Below, one piece after another: positions 20,195-29,490 of a stretch of 64,000 bases of DNA. Positions within the stretch are counted from its first letter, which is position 1; each line of letters opens with the position of its first letter. The DNA is taken from NCBI GenBank assembly GCA_963777695.1, contig CAVZRC010000003.1, positions 2,542,001-2,606,000 on the forward strand. Reading direction: 5' to 3'. Under the pieces are notes generated by a model. The model was not told the DNA's origin. It did not search any database and saw only the letters and a program-made list of their open reading frames with translations. The translations under genes were made by a program, and so were the position numbers. This DNA is from CAVZRC01 sp963777695 (GTDB lineage: Bacteria > Planctomycetota > Planctomycetia > Isosphaerales > Isosphaeraceae).

Positions 20195-20353
20195 GGATCG
20201 CCTCTTCCTCGCCCCGAATACCCCGCGGTGCGTCGAACCGATTTGATTGCCTATGAGTGCATAAACTCAAGGCCTCGGGGGAACCTTACAGCGGCGTGGG
20301 AAAAATATTCATTCCCGTCGCGATCGCCCGTCCCGAGAGGGTAGGATGGGCTC
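20195..20353. promoter_or_regulatory. Divergent promoter region with AT-rich tract before sigma gene
   Basis: 159 bases between the divergent TIGR03032 and sigma genes. The tract AAAAATATTC at 20301-20310 stands out in GC-rich surroundings and lies 53 bases before the sigma ATG. A comparable AAAATTTTTC lies 56 bases before the second sigma gene (49822-49831). Both are followed by GTCCG-type and GGTA-type blocks at similar spacing. This may be a promoter read by the sigma factor itself; that is inference. Confidence 0.45.
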
Positions 20354-20934
20354 ATGGATGAGACCCGGCAGAGTCTTCTGATCCGAGCCCAGACCGGCGA
20401 GGCGGACGCCTGGAAGGATCTGACGGACCTGTACCGTCCGCTCATCCTCGGCTGGCTCAATCGCCAGGGGGTCCAGCCGCAGGACGTGGAGGACCTCAGC
20501 CAGGAGGTCCTGCTCACCGTGGTCAAGCACCTGCCCGGTTTCCATCACTCCGGTCGCCGGGGCGCCTTCCGCGCGTGGCTGCGCACGATCCTTTTCAGCC
20601 GCGCGGCCGATTACTGGCGGGCGATCAACGCGGGCACCCAGGCCAGCGGCGGCAGCGACGCTGCCGAGGCCCTCGAGGAGATCGTCGCCCCCGACAGCGA
20701 GCTGAATCGGCAATGGGATGAGGAACACGATCGCTACGTGCTCCACTGCCTGCTCGGCCTGGTGGAAGAGGAGTTCGAGCCGCTCACATTGCAGGCATTC
20801 CGGCGCCTGGCCCTCGACGGCATCAGCGGCGCGGAGACGGCCCAGGAACTGGGGCTGTCGGTGGCGGCCGTCTACGTGGCGAAGTCGCGCGTCCTCTGCG
20901 CATCCGTCAGAAGGCGGAAGGGCTCATCGACTGA
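20354..20934 (+). CDS. ECF-type RNA polymerase sigma factor, partner of kinase downstream
   Basis: About 193 residues after closing a one-base frameshift near 20898. Region 2 is visible (LYRPLILGWLNRQGVQPQDVEDLSQEV in pieces, then AFRAWLRTILFSRAADYWR), and region 4 at residues about 135-185 (LALDGISGAETAQELGLSVAAVYVAKSRVL in pieces). Beyond the frameshift the usual ending RIRQKAEGLID followed by TGA at 20932 is present in the other frame, which is why I place the end there. Such sigma factors in Planctomycetota are commonly encoded next to Ser/Thr kinases. EcfP-PknT of Vibrio is the studied example of kinase-activated ECF sigma. The zinc-finger kinase starts 122 bases downstream. Confidence 0.85.
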
Positions 20935-21056
20935 CGGCTGTGGGGTCCATTCGAATCGTGCCCAACAGGGTGTAAGGTCCACGCTCCGCCAAGCGTTTCT
21001 CTCAAGGGACGCGGCGTTGTCTTCCGGCTGTTCGACGAACCCAGACAGGACTATCA

Positions 21057-24000
21057 TGACCGAGCCCTCGCTGAACCATCCGGGCGACGAGGCGCTGCGG
21101 GCGTTGTCCCTCGGCCGGCTCGCCGAGGCGGAGCTGGCCCGCGTCTCCGCCCACCTCGAGCGACTGTCCGGCGTGCTGCCGCCGCATCGATCAACTGGCC
21201 ACTGATGATCCCCTGCTGGCACGGCTCCAGCAAAGTGCGGCCAACCAGGAGGAAATGCTGGTCAGCCCGGCGGACCTCCGCTCGGCGGTTCGCGCCTTGC
21301 GGCAGTCGGAAGAGGGCAAGTCGGCTGCGCGAAAGCGAGACCCGGAAGCCGTGCCGGTGATTCTTCCCGCCCCCAGGCAGGTCGGGGACTACGACGTCCT
21401 GGCCGAGGTCGGGCGCGGGGGCATGGGGGTGGTGTACAAGGCGTGGCACCGGGGCCTCCACCGGCTGGCCGCCCTGAAGATGGTGCTGGCGGGCGAGTTC
21501 GCGTCCCCCACCCAGGAGCTGCGGTTCCGGCTGGAGGCAGAGCTGGCGGCGCGGGTGCAGCACCCCAACATCGTGCAGGTCTACGAGATCGGCAGCTACG
21601 AAGGCCGGCCCTTCCTGGCCCTGGAGTGGGTCGAAGGGGGCAGCCTGGCGAACCGGCTGGACGGCAAGCCCTGGCCTCCGGGCGAGGCGGCCGCGCTCAT
21701 TGAAACGCTGGCCCTTGCCATTGACGTCGCACACGGCGAAGGCGTCGTCCACCGGGACCTGAAGCCGGCAAACATCCTGCTGGTAGGGGACGCTTGTCGG
21801 GGTGTTCCGGTCGGGGACGCAGCACCGACCCCGGACGGGACGGCGTGGGTGCCGAAAATCACCGACTTCGGTCTCGCCCGGACGATCGAAGGCGGGCAGA
21901 CGATGACCCAGAGCGGCTTGCTGGTCGGCACGCCAGGGTACATGGCCCCCGAGCAGGCCGACGGGAGGCGTGCCTTGATCGGGCCGGCGACGGACATCTA
22001 CGCCCTGGGGGTCGTGCTCTATCAACTGCTCACCGGGCAATTGCCGTTCCAGGGCGCCAGCACCATGGAGTTGTTGCGGGCGTTGACGTCCGACGAGCCG
22101 GCCCGGCCGCGCCGCCTTCAGCCCGGCCTGCCGCGCGACCTGGAGGCGATCACGCTGCATTGCCTGGAGAAGGAGCCCGCCCGACGGTATCCCAGCGCCC
22201 TGGCGCTGGCCGAAGACTTGCGGCGCTTCCAAGAGGGGAAGCAAGTGGTGGCGCGGCCAGTGGGGGCGGGCGCGGCTGGCCCGCGCGTGTCGGCGGCGGC
22301 CGCTGGTCGCGCTGTTGCTCGCGCTGCTCACCGTCTCCCTGTTCGGGGGGATGGGTGGGGTAACCTGGAAATGGCTGGAGGCGAACGCCCACGCGCGGCA
22401 GGCGGAGGCCGAGAAACAGGCGGCCTTGTATCAGGCCTACCGAGCCTCTCTGGCCGCCGCCGGCGCGGCGCTGCAGGACAACGATGTGGCCGACGCGGCC
22501 CGTCACCTCGAGTCGGCGCCAGAGGCCCTGCGGGCTTGGGAATGGCGGCACCTGCACAGCCGGCTCGACGACAGTTCTTCGGTGATCCCCCTGCCCGCCG
22601 GGGGTGGCGGCTTCCTGATCGCCGCCCCGGATCGGATCCGACTCGGCGTCTTGACCGACGCCGGCCTACGCCTCTCGGACCTGGACGGGAGCCAGCTCGA
22701 GACGCTGCCGATCGGCCCACAACACAGGCGTCAAGTCAACGTCACACAGACCCGCCGCGGTCTTCGAGTGGCGGCGTGGGTCGATAACACGGCCTTTGAC
22801 TTGCTCGACGACGCCGGGCGAGTGCTCTGTCGCGTGGCCACGCCGGAAAACAAGGACATCGAGCCCGCGACCGTCGTCGTGAGCCCGGACGGCTCACGGC
22901 TGGTGTGTCGGACTGATGGCGACTGGAGTCGGGTCGCGGTGTTTGATGCGACCTCAGGCAAGCCAACGGCGAGTTGCAAGGTCCAGGGCGGCGCCATCTT
23001 GACTTCCAACTTCAGCCCGGACGGCTCCCGGCTCGCCACGGGCGGCGAGGATCGGACGGCGCGCCTGTGGGACGCCGCCACCGGCGTGCCGCTGGCCACC
23101 TGCCGGGGTCACACGAGCAAGGTCCTCAGCTCGGCGTTCAGCCCGGACGGCTCCCTCCTGGTGACGGCCTCGGCAGACAGGACCGTGCGGCAGTGGGACA
23201 CCGGTACGGGCCGGGAGGTCCAACCGCCTTACGATCGCCACTCGGTCGAGGTCTACTCGGCCGTCTACAGCCCCGACGGGGAGTGGGTCGCCTCTGCGGG
23301 CATCGACCGTACCATCCGTGTGTGGCGGGCTAGAAGCCGGGAGGATGTGGCGGTTCTGCACGGGCACACGGGGCGCGTGATCGAGCTGGTGTTCGCCCCC
23401 GACGGCCGCCGGCTGGCTTCCCTCAGTCGCTACTCGAAGCTCCTCGGTTCCGGGGACGACACGGTGCGGGTCTGGGACGTGGACCCGCGGGCGACCTTGC
23501 CGGTGCTACAGGGCCACACCAAGGCCATCTATCCGATGGCCTACAGCCCGGACGGTCGCTGGTTGGCCTCGGGGAGTTGGGACCGCACGGTGCGCCTGTG
23601 GGACGCCGCGACCGGCGAGCCCTGCGCGACCCTTCCCCACTCCTCCTACGTGTGGGGCCTGGCCTTCGGCCCCGACAGTAGCTGGCTGATGACGGGGTGC
23701 CTGCTGGACGACCGGCTGCGGATCTGGGACGTGGCGACGGCCCGTGTCCGCAAGGAGATCCCGATCGAGGGCCGGAACCTTCAAACGCTGGCGGGCAGCC
23801 CGGACGGGTCCCGAGTCGCCGCGACGGATCTCGAGCCGAACCGGAACAAGAATCGCTTGACCGTGTACGACACCGCGTCCGGCCGGTCGCTCTTCTCGAC
23901 CGCAGGCACGTCCCTGGCGTACAGTCCGGACGGCCGTTGGCTGGCCACCCTCGCCCCGGATGAGACGATGGTCCTGCTCCTGGACGCGCGGACGCACGAG

Positions 24001-24759
24001 ACGGTCGCCCGATTCCGTGGCCACGAGAAAATGGTCATCAAGGCCGTCTTCAGTCCCGACAGCCGCCGACTCGCCTCGTGCGGTCGAGATCAGACCGTCC
24101 GACTGTGGCCGGTCAACTCCCTCACCCGAATCTCTCACGCTGGCGAGGAGGGAGAGGGTGGCATGGAAGGGTGTTCGGTGCTGCGCGGCCACAGCGACGA
24201 GGTCTTCGCAGTGGCCTTCCACCCAGACGGTCTGCGCCTCGCCACGGCCGGCCGCGATGGGTCGGTCTGGTTGTGGGACCTGTCGCGAGGCGACGCTGTG
24301 GCGCGGCTGCCCGGGCACAAGAGCTTCGTCTGGTCGCTGGCATTCAGCCCCAGTGGCGCCACGCTAGCCTCCGGCTCTGGGGACAGCACGATTCGCCTCT
24401 GGGATACAGCGCCGCTGAAGACTCGCTTCCAGGCCCGGCGAGAGGCCGAGGCCTTACGACCCGAGGCCGAACGGTGGGTCGAGCGCATCTGGCGTGAGAA
24501 GAACGCCCCGGCCGAGGTCGCGGAAGCACTCCGGGCCGACCGAGTGCCGAGCGAGGCGCTGCGCCATGCGGCCTTGCGCGCGTGCTACGACGGGCGCGAC
24601 CGCCGGAAGCCGCCTACGGCCATCCGCATGATCCGCCCTGATGCCTCTGCCACGAATTCGAGCCAGGCCGCGCCGCCACTCTCGGATCATAAGCGATCGC
24701 ATAGCGAGCGTCGGTCGGATCGCCCGAAGCAACTGGGAGGCCCGTTCGGGGCTCGATGA
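21057..24759 (+). CDS. Transmembrane Ser/Thr kinase with N-terminal zinc finger and C-terminal WD40 propeller
   Basis: About 1,230 residues after closing frameshifts near 21163 and 22266. Residues 1-45 resemble an anti-sigma zinc finger: SAHLER followed, in the shifted frame, by CPACCRRIDQL, an H-x3-C-x2-C pattern. The kinase domain spans about residues 105-390, with glycine loop VGRGGMGVVYKA, VHRDLKPANIL, TDFGLAR and GYMAPEQA all intact, so it should be active. One membrane span follows (LVALLLALLTVSLF, near 22300-22345), then about ten WD40 repeats with 'SPDGS.LATG..D.T.RLWD' signatures. The domain order implies cytoplasmic kinase and outside propeller. It probably phosphorylates or releases the sigma factor encoded just upstream. 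Confidence 0.85.
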
Positions 24760-24862
24760 TAGCGGTCCGGACGATAAGATCCCGGACCTGATGATCCGCC
24801 GGATCGACGACAGCTCCAGAGCAGGAGCCGGGAACGCTGCGGTCAGCCGAACACCTCCCGCA

Positions 24863-25085
24863 TCACCCGATTCTTGACCGCGGGGTGAGGTCCCGGTAAC
24901 GGCGATGCATCTCTAGCGACTGGTGGCCGAGGATGTGGTCGATGATCCGCTGATCGACGCCCGCCTCTGCGAGTCAGGATGACACCGAGTGCAGTAGGAC
25001 GTGCAGGCGCCGCAAGACTTGCCACTCGCTGCCGCGAAGCGTCCGATGGAAATGATCATTGCATTCCCTGGCGTCAGCGGCCCGC
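24863..25085 (-). pseudogene. Relic of tyrosine recombinase (integrase) C-terminus
   Basis: Read on the minus strand in one frame, bases 25085 to 24863 give the C-terminal catalytic end of an integrase: FHRTLRGSEWQVLRRLHVLL, an in-frame TGA, then LAEAGVDQRIIDHILGHQSL, EMHRRYRDLTP and a stop. LGHQS and the final Tyr (HRRY) match recombinase boxes. The HxxR box, usually HVLRHS, reads HVLLHS, so the catalytic arginine is gone; with the internal stop the gene is dead. No start or N-terminal core-binding domain is visible. It lies just beyond the 3' end of tRNA-Leu, a classic integration site, so it is probably what remains of an integrated element. Confidence 0.75.
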
Positions 25086-25177
25086 GGGCCGGCGGCTCCA
25101 ATATCACCGCACCGCTGTTGCCAGTTTGTGACCAAGGCGGGCAGTTCGGCAGTTTGCGATTCGACGTAAGTCTATAG

Positions 25178-25261
25178 TACCGAAGGTGGGACTTGAACCC
25201 ACACCCCCATTACAGGGACCGGATTTTGAGTCCGGCGCGTCTGCCATTCCGCCACTTCGGC
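25178..25261 (-). tRNA. tRNA-Leu (anticodon CAA)
   Basis: 84 bases with acceptor stem GCCGAAG pairing with CTTCGGT (a terminal G-U), discriminator A, and no encoded CCA. The anticodon stem CCGGA/TCCGG closes the loop CTCAAAA, so the anticodon is CAA, reading UUG. There is a long variable arm (CCCTGTAATGGGGG) as required for a class II leucine tRNA, and a T-arm loop TTCAAGT. The recombinase relic begins about 90 bases beyond its 3' end. Confidence 0.93.
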
Positions 25262-25457
25262 TCCTGCGAACACATTGAGCATCGCCGACGGTTTGGCGGC
25301 TGTCAACCCCGACTGTCTCCCGCGTGAGGAATTGAAGGGAGGGCCGGGCTTCCACCAGGATTCGCGAGAAATTCGCGTCGGGGGCCGGCCTCACTCCAGG
25401 ACCCTGGTCGCCGGGGCGAGAGTCCGGGCCAGCCACGCGGCCGTCGCGAGGGGACCC

Positions 25458-25799
25458 TCATCGCCGCAGCATCATCACCGCGATGAACACGGCCACCATC
25501 AAGAAGGGAAGGACGATACTCAAGTCCCAGGATACCCGATCGAAGCAGGACAAGATGCCCGATCGGAGCTCTCGTCGGCCGGCATCGATCCGCTCGCCGA
25601 TCGCGTCCAGGACCGGCGTCCGCACCGCGACGGGCGTGCCCAGGATCTCGCGCCACTGCGCATAGCAGAGGGATACGGCCTCCAGGATCAACGGGCTGAT
25701 CAACGGGATGAGGATTAAGATCGCGGCGATCGGGAGCAGGCGCGACCGTCGCCGGTCGGGTTCGAAGTCGGGGGCTAGTGGGATCGGATTCTTGTCCAT
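25458..25799 (-). CDS. Hypothetical two-span membrane protein at end of Tad locus
   Basis: 113 residues with an ATG start. Hydrophobic spans lie at about residues 21-43 (LLPIAAILILIPLISPLI) and 94-111 (SIVLPFLMVAVFIAVMML), with a polar loop between them and an arginine-rich start (DRRRSRLL). No domain is recognised. It follows tadC in the same direction after 80 bases and may be the last gene of the pilus operon. A small accessory membrane component is possible, but there is no motif to support it. Confidence 0.6.
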   Translation of the reverse strand: MDKNPIPLAPDFEPDRRRSRLLPIAAILILIPLISPLILEAVSLCYAQWREILGTPVAVRTPVLDAIGERIDAGRRELRSGILSCFDRVSWDLSIVLPFLMVAVFIAVMMLRR

Positions 25800-25878
25800 G
25801 GCGTGAGCCCCCGCGGAAGCTCGAGGAAGGGGTCGGCAGCCGATGAACGCCCCGCAGTGGGGCGTCGTGTGCCCCGGG

Positions 25879-26829
25879 TCACTTCATGTTGAACAGCGTG
25901 GCCATCTGCAAACCGGCCGGGCCGACGAGGACGACGAAGACGCCCGGGAAGATGAACAGGATCAACGGGATCATGATCTTGACGGCCGTCTTCGCGGCCT
26001 TCTCCTCGGCCAGTTGGCGGCGCCGCAGTCGCATCGAGTCGGATTGGACGCGCAGCGCCGCCCCGATGCTCGAGCCGAACTTCTCCGCCTGGATGATCAC
26101 GGCGGCGAGTGCCCGCACGTCATCGATGCCCGTGCGGATCCCCAGGTCGCGGAGGACTTCCTTACGGCTCCGGCCCATCTGGAGCTGGAAGTTGGCGATG
26201 GCGAACTCCTCGCAGAGCACCGGCGACGATTGGGCCAGCTCGCCGGAGACCCGTCGCATCGCCGCATCGAGCCCGAGCCCGGCTTCGACGCAGACGACCA
26301 TCAGGTCCAGTGCATCGGGCAGGGCGAGGAAGATCGACTCGGCCCGCTGTTTCTTCCGCTTGTTCACGAGGCTATCCGGCAGGTAGAAGCCCAGGGCCCC
26401 GACGCCGACGGCGAACATCGCGGCCTTCCGCGTCATGCCGAAGTTCATCACCAGGAATGGGACGGACACGGCCAGCGCGACGAGCAGTCCGATGACCTTG
26501 ACCCCATAATACATCGCCACGGCCGACTCCTGGCGGAACCCGGCATTGAGGAGCTTCACCCGGATCTTTCCCAACTCTTGCTCGTCGGATGGCCGGAGCG
26601 TCTTGCCCAGCCGCTGCGCCGCCGACATGACCTTCGCCTGGAATTGCTCCTGCTGCTTCGCCAGGCCCCTCTCCGACTCGACCCGGCCTCCGTTCGGGTC
26701 GAGGAGGCGGCGGAGCCGATCGTCGGCATTCCGGGGACGGCCCGCGAGGAACCCGAGCGCCGCCCAGGTCCCCAGGGTGATCGAGATGAACACCGCCGCC
26801 GGGATCAGTGCATCGTAGGACGGAATCAC
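25879..26829 (-). CDS. tadC: Tad pilus inner-membrane platform protein TadC (T2SS F family)
   Basis: 316 residues. One N-terminal membrane span (ALIPAAVFISITLGTWAALG), a charged cytoplasmic region, then further spans at about 115-150 and the C-terminal 290-312. The T2SSF domain shows the helical pattern LPDALDLMVVCVEAGLGLDAA and RVQSDSMRLRRRQLAEEKA, which is strongly conserved in TadC. With TadB it forms the platform that couples the TadA motor to pilin assembly and retraction. It starts six bases after the tadB stop. The frame is intact throughout. Confidence 0.9.
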   Translation of the reverse strand: MIPSYDALIPAAVFISITLGTWAALGFLAGRPRNADDRLRRLLDPNGGRVESERGLAKQQEQFQAKVMSAAQRLGKTLRPSDEQELGKIRVKLLNAGFRQESAVAMYYGVKVIGLLVALAVSVPFLVMNFGMTRKAAMFAVGVGALGFYLPDSLVNKRKKQRAESIFLALPDALDLMVVCVEAGLGLDAAMRRVSGELAQSSPVLCEEFAIANFQLQMGRSRKEVLRDLGIRTGIDDVRALAAVIIQAEKFGSSIGAALRVQSDSMRLRRRQLAEEKAAKTAVKIMIPLILFIFPGVFVVLVGPAGLQMATLFNMK

Positions 26830-26835
26830 TTCGGT

Positions 26836-27813
26836 TCACACCTTGATCGTGATGATCTTCTTGATGGCCCAGGCGCCCACGAGCTGGAGCACGGCGGTGA
26901 ACGCCAGCATCTTGACGCCGGCCGGCGTCTTGTAGAGCACGCTGACGTAGCTATAGTTCAGGATCGAGAGGCCGGCCAGCAGCACCGGCGGCATGGCCAG
27001 GAGCATCGCCCCCGAGAGCCGCCCCTCGGCGGTCAGGGCCTGCACGTGCCCGCGGAGCTCGAACCGCTGGCGGATCAGCCGCGCGATCTTGTCGAGGACC
27101 TCGGCGAGATCGCCGCCGGTCGCGCGCTGGATGATCACCGCGATCACGAAGAATCGGACGTCCATCGACGGGATCCGGTCGGCCAGGTTCCGCAGCGCCA
27201 GCTCGATCGGCATGCCGAGGTTCTGCTCCTCGAAGACGCGATTGAACTCGTCGGCGATCGGCCCCTTCATCTCCTCGGCGACCAGTTGCAGCCCGGAGGC
27301 CAGGCCGTGCCCGGCCCGCAGGGCACGGCTGATCAGCTCGACCGCCTCGGGCATGGCCGAGATGAATTGCTTCATCCGCTGGGCCCTGCGACGGAGCAGC
27401 CAGAAGAAGGGCATGGCCCCCAGGGAGATCGACCCGATGGGCACGGCGTAGATGGGCAGGCGTAGCGCCAGGCCGACGACGAGGCCCGCCAGGGCGAGTC
27501 CCCCGGTGATGTAGAGGAACGAATGGAACGTCAGGCTGACGTCGGCCTGTTCGTAGAGCAGGTTGAGGTTCTCGGCATTGGGGATCAGCCGCATCCAGAA
27601 CGCGGGCCGGCCCAGGTCGATCGCCGCAGGGCGGGCGAGGATGCCGCCGGCGAGGTCCGACTTCTTGACCTTCGCCTTCCTCTGGCCGACGAGGCCGGCG
27701 AGCCGTTCCTCGGCGCGCATCTCGGAGGATCGCGACATCACCAGGCCGAGGCCGCCGATCAGGATGACGACGCCGACGCCGATGATCATCGAGAGTACGG
27801 TGGGGTCGCTCAT
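26836..27813 (-). CDS. tadB: Tad pilus inner-membrane platform protein TadB (T2SS F family)
   Basis: 325 residues. A short N-terminal span (IIGVGVVILIGGLGLVM), two spans near 100-140, and two at the C-terminus. The T2SSF domain contains MPEAVELISRALRAGHGLAS and KIARLIRQRFELRGHVQALT, followed by AEGRLSGAMLLAMPPVLL, all typical of TadB. It is a paralogue of TadC and the two act as a heteromeric platform. It lies 42 bases after tadA and six before tadC, so one transcript is likely. Confidence 0.9.
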   Translation of the reverse strand: MSDPTVLSMIIGVGVVILIGGLGLVMSRSSEMRAEERLAGLVGQRKAKVKKSDLAGGILARPAAIDLGRPAFWMRLIPNAENLNLLYEQADVSLTFHSFLYITGGLALAGLVVGLALRLPIYAVPIGSISLGAMPFFWLLRRRAQRMKQFISAMPEAVELISRALRAGHGLASGLQLVAEEMKGPIADEFNRVFEEQNLGMPIELALRNLADRIPSMDVRFFVIAVIIQRATGGDLAEVLDKIARLIRQRFELRGHVQALTAEGRLSGAMLLAMPPVLLAGLSILNYSYVSVLYKTPAGVKMLAFTAVLQLVGAWAIKKIITIKV

Positions 27814-27855
27814 CGGACAACTCCCGGATGGGGCGGCCTCGAGGCCGGCCCGAGA

Positions 27856-29340
27856 TCAATCCTTCAAGAGGACGCGCTGGCGGAAGAGCTCGGGCGACAG
27901 GTGATAGCCGGAGGTCTCCAGCCGATCCATGAAGCTCGGCCGGATGCCGGTCGCGATGAACTCGCCGTGGGCGCGGCCGTCTTCGCCGACGCCGATCTGC
28001 CGGAAGGCGAAGATCTCCTGCATGATGATCGTGTCGCCCTCCATGCCGACGACCTCGGAGATGCTCGTCACCTTGCGCGGGCCGCCCTGGAGCCGGCTGG
28101 CCTGGATGATCAGGTCGACGGCCGAGGCGAACTGCGAGCGGAGGGCGCGGATCGGCAGCTCGAGCCCGGCCATGCTGATCATGGTCTCGAGCCGGCTGAG
28201 GGCGTCGCGGGGCGTATTGGCGTGGACGGTCGTCATCGAGCCCTCGTGGCCGGTGTTCATCGCCTGGATCATGTCGAGCGTCTCGGCCCCCCGGCACTCG
28301 CCGATGATGATCCGGTCGGGCCGCATCCGCAGGGCGTTCTTCACCAGGTCGGTCGCCGTGATGGCCCCGCGGCCCTCGATGTTCGGCGGGCGCGTCTCCA
28401 GGCGCACGACGTGGTCCTGCTGGAGCTGGAGCTCGGCGGCGTCCTCGATCGTGATCACGCGATGATCGTGCTGGATGAAGCTGGAGAGCGTGTTCAGGAG
28501 CGTCGTCTTGCCCGAGCCCGTCCCGCCGGAGATGATGACGTTCAACCGCGCCTTCATGGCCCCTTCCATCAGCGAGAGCATCTCCGGCGTGAACGCCTTG
28601 AAGCGGAGCAGGTCGTCCTTCGACAGCGGCTTGGAGCCGAACATCCGGATCGTCACCACGGCGCCGTCGAGGGCCAGCGGCGGGATGATCGCGTTGAATC
28701 GCGAGCCGTCGGGGAGCCGGGCATCGACCATCGGCGAGGTCTCGTCCACCCGACGGCCGACCCGCGAGACGATCCGATCGATGATCTGGAGCAGGTGATC
28801 GTTGTCGCGGAAGGTCACCTCCGACCGCTCGATCCGGCCACCCTTCTCCACGTAGATCTTCTTCGGGCCGTTGATCATGATGTCGCCGATCTTGTCGTCC
28901 TTCAGGAGCAGCTCGAGCGGGCCGAAGCCGAAGGTCTCATCGAGGATCTCGTTGACCAGCCGCTGCCGCTCGTTGCGATTGAGCAGGGGGTTCTCCGTGT
29001 CGCAGAGCTGCTCGACGACCGCGCGGATCTCGTTGCGGAGCATCTTGGGGTCGATCTCGCCGATCCGATTCATGTCGAGCCGATCGACGAGTCGCGTGTG
29101 GATGTGACGCTTGAGCAGCTCGAATTTCTCTTGCGCGGGGTCGGCCTCCCTGGGCGGCTCGGGTCCCCGCGGGGCCGGCGCCGGCGGGGCGGTCGGGGCC
29201 GGGGCCGGCGCCAGCCCGGTCGCGGATCCCCGCGATGGCGGCTCGCCGGGCGGCGCCGACCCGCCCGCCGTCGCACCCTCGACCCGCTCGCCCGACGATG
29301 GCCTCGCCCCGAACGGGACACGGCCCAGTCCTTTCAGCAT
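27856..29340 (-). CDS. tadA: Tad pilus assembly ATPase TadA/CpaF
   Basis: 494 residues from the ATG at 29340; the frame runs 28 codons further upstream through a repeat, but those residues (ending RTKDKGQTK) look like translated repeat, so I reject them. After a Pro/Ala-rich N-terminal linker (residues 10-60) comes the secretion-ATPase core. It has FGFGPLELLLKDDKIGDIMI, Walker A GGTGSGKTT near residue 275, VITIEDAAELQL (Asp box), and IIIGECRGAETLDMIQAMNT with the His box GHEGSMTTVHANTPRDAL. This hexameric ATPase powers Flp pilus polymerisation. Its start codon lies inside the left arm of an inverted-repeat element that fills the gap to tadZ. Confidence 0.94.
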   Translation of the reverse strand: MLKGLGRVPFGARPSSGERVEGATAGGSAPPGEPPSRGSATGLAPAPAPTAPPAPAPRGPEPPREADPAQEKFELLKRHIHTRLVDRLDMNRIGEIDPKMLRNEIRAVVEQLCDTENPLLNRNERQRLVNEILDETFGFGPLELLLKDDKIGDIMINGPKKIYVEKGGRIERSEVTFRDNDHLLQIIDRIVSRVGRRVDETSPMVDARLPDGSRFNAIIPPLALDGAVVTIRMFGSKPLSKDDLLRFKAFTPEMLSLMEGAMKARLNVIISGGTGSGKTTLLNTLSSFIQHDHRVITIEDAAELQLQQDHVVRLETRPPNIEGRGAITATDLVKNALRMRPDRIIIGECRGAETLDMIQAMNTGHEGSMTTVHANTPRDALSRLETMISMAGLELPIRALRSQFASAVDLIIQASRLQGGPRKVTSISEVVGMEGDTIIMQEIFAFRQIGVGEDGRAHGEFIATGIRPSFMDRLETSGYHLSPELFRQRVLLKD

Positions 29341-29490
29341 CTTTGTTTGTCCTTTGTCCTTTGTCCTTTGTCCTTCGAGCCAGTCTGTTGCGATCACTAT
29401 GTTGTCGTTCTTCTCGCCGGGCAACGCCCCCTGCTCGTCATCCCGTCAAGGCCGCATGCCCAGGGACGATGGACGAAGGACAAAGATGCT
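29336..29490. repeat. MITE-like inverted-repeat element with heptamer expansion
   Basis: The right arm CGAAGGACAAAGATGCT (29474-29490) is the exact reverse complement of the left arm if four TTTGTCC heptamers (29346-29373) in the left arm are reduced to one. The arms bound about 155 bases that exactly bridge the tadZ stop codon and the tadA start codon; both codons use arm bases. It is presumably a small non-coding mobile element whose left arm has expanded by slippage. No transposase is encoded inside. Confidence 0.6.

Noticed and set aside
25104..25436. A 110-codon minus-strand frame over the tRNA
   Set aside because: It reads straight through tRNA-Leu and has no motif or ribosome-binding site.
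25843..27465. A 540-codon plus-strand frame across tadC-tadB
   Set aside because: Shadow of the conserved minus-strand genes, rich in Asp/His/Arg/Gln as expected for antisense GC-rich DNA.
29346..29424. An upstream start for TadA that would add 28 residues
   Set aside because: Those codons are the translated heptamer repeat; the ATG at 29340 gives the normal family start.
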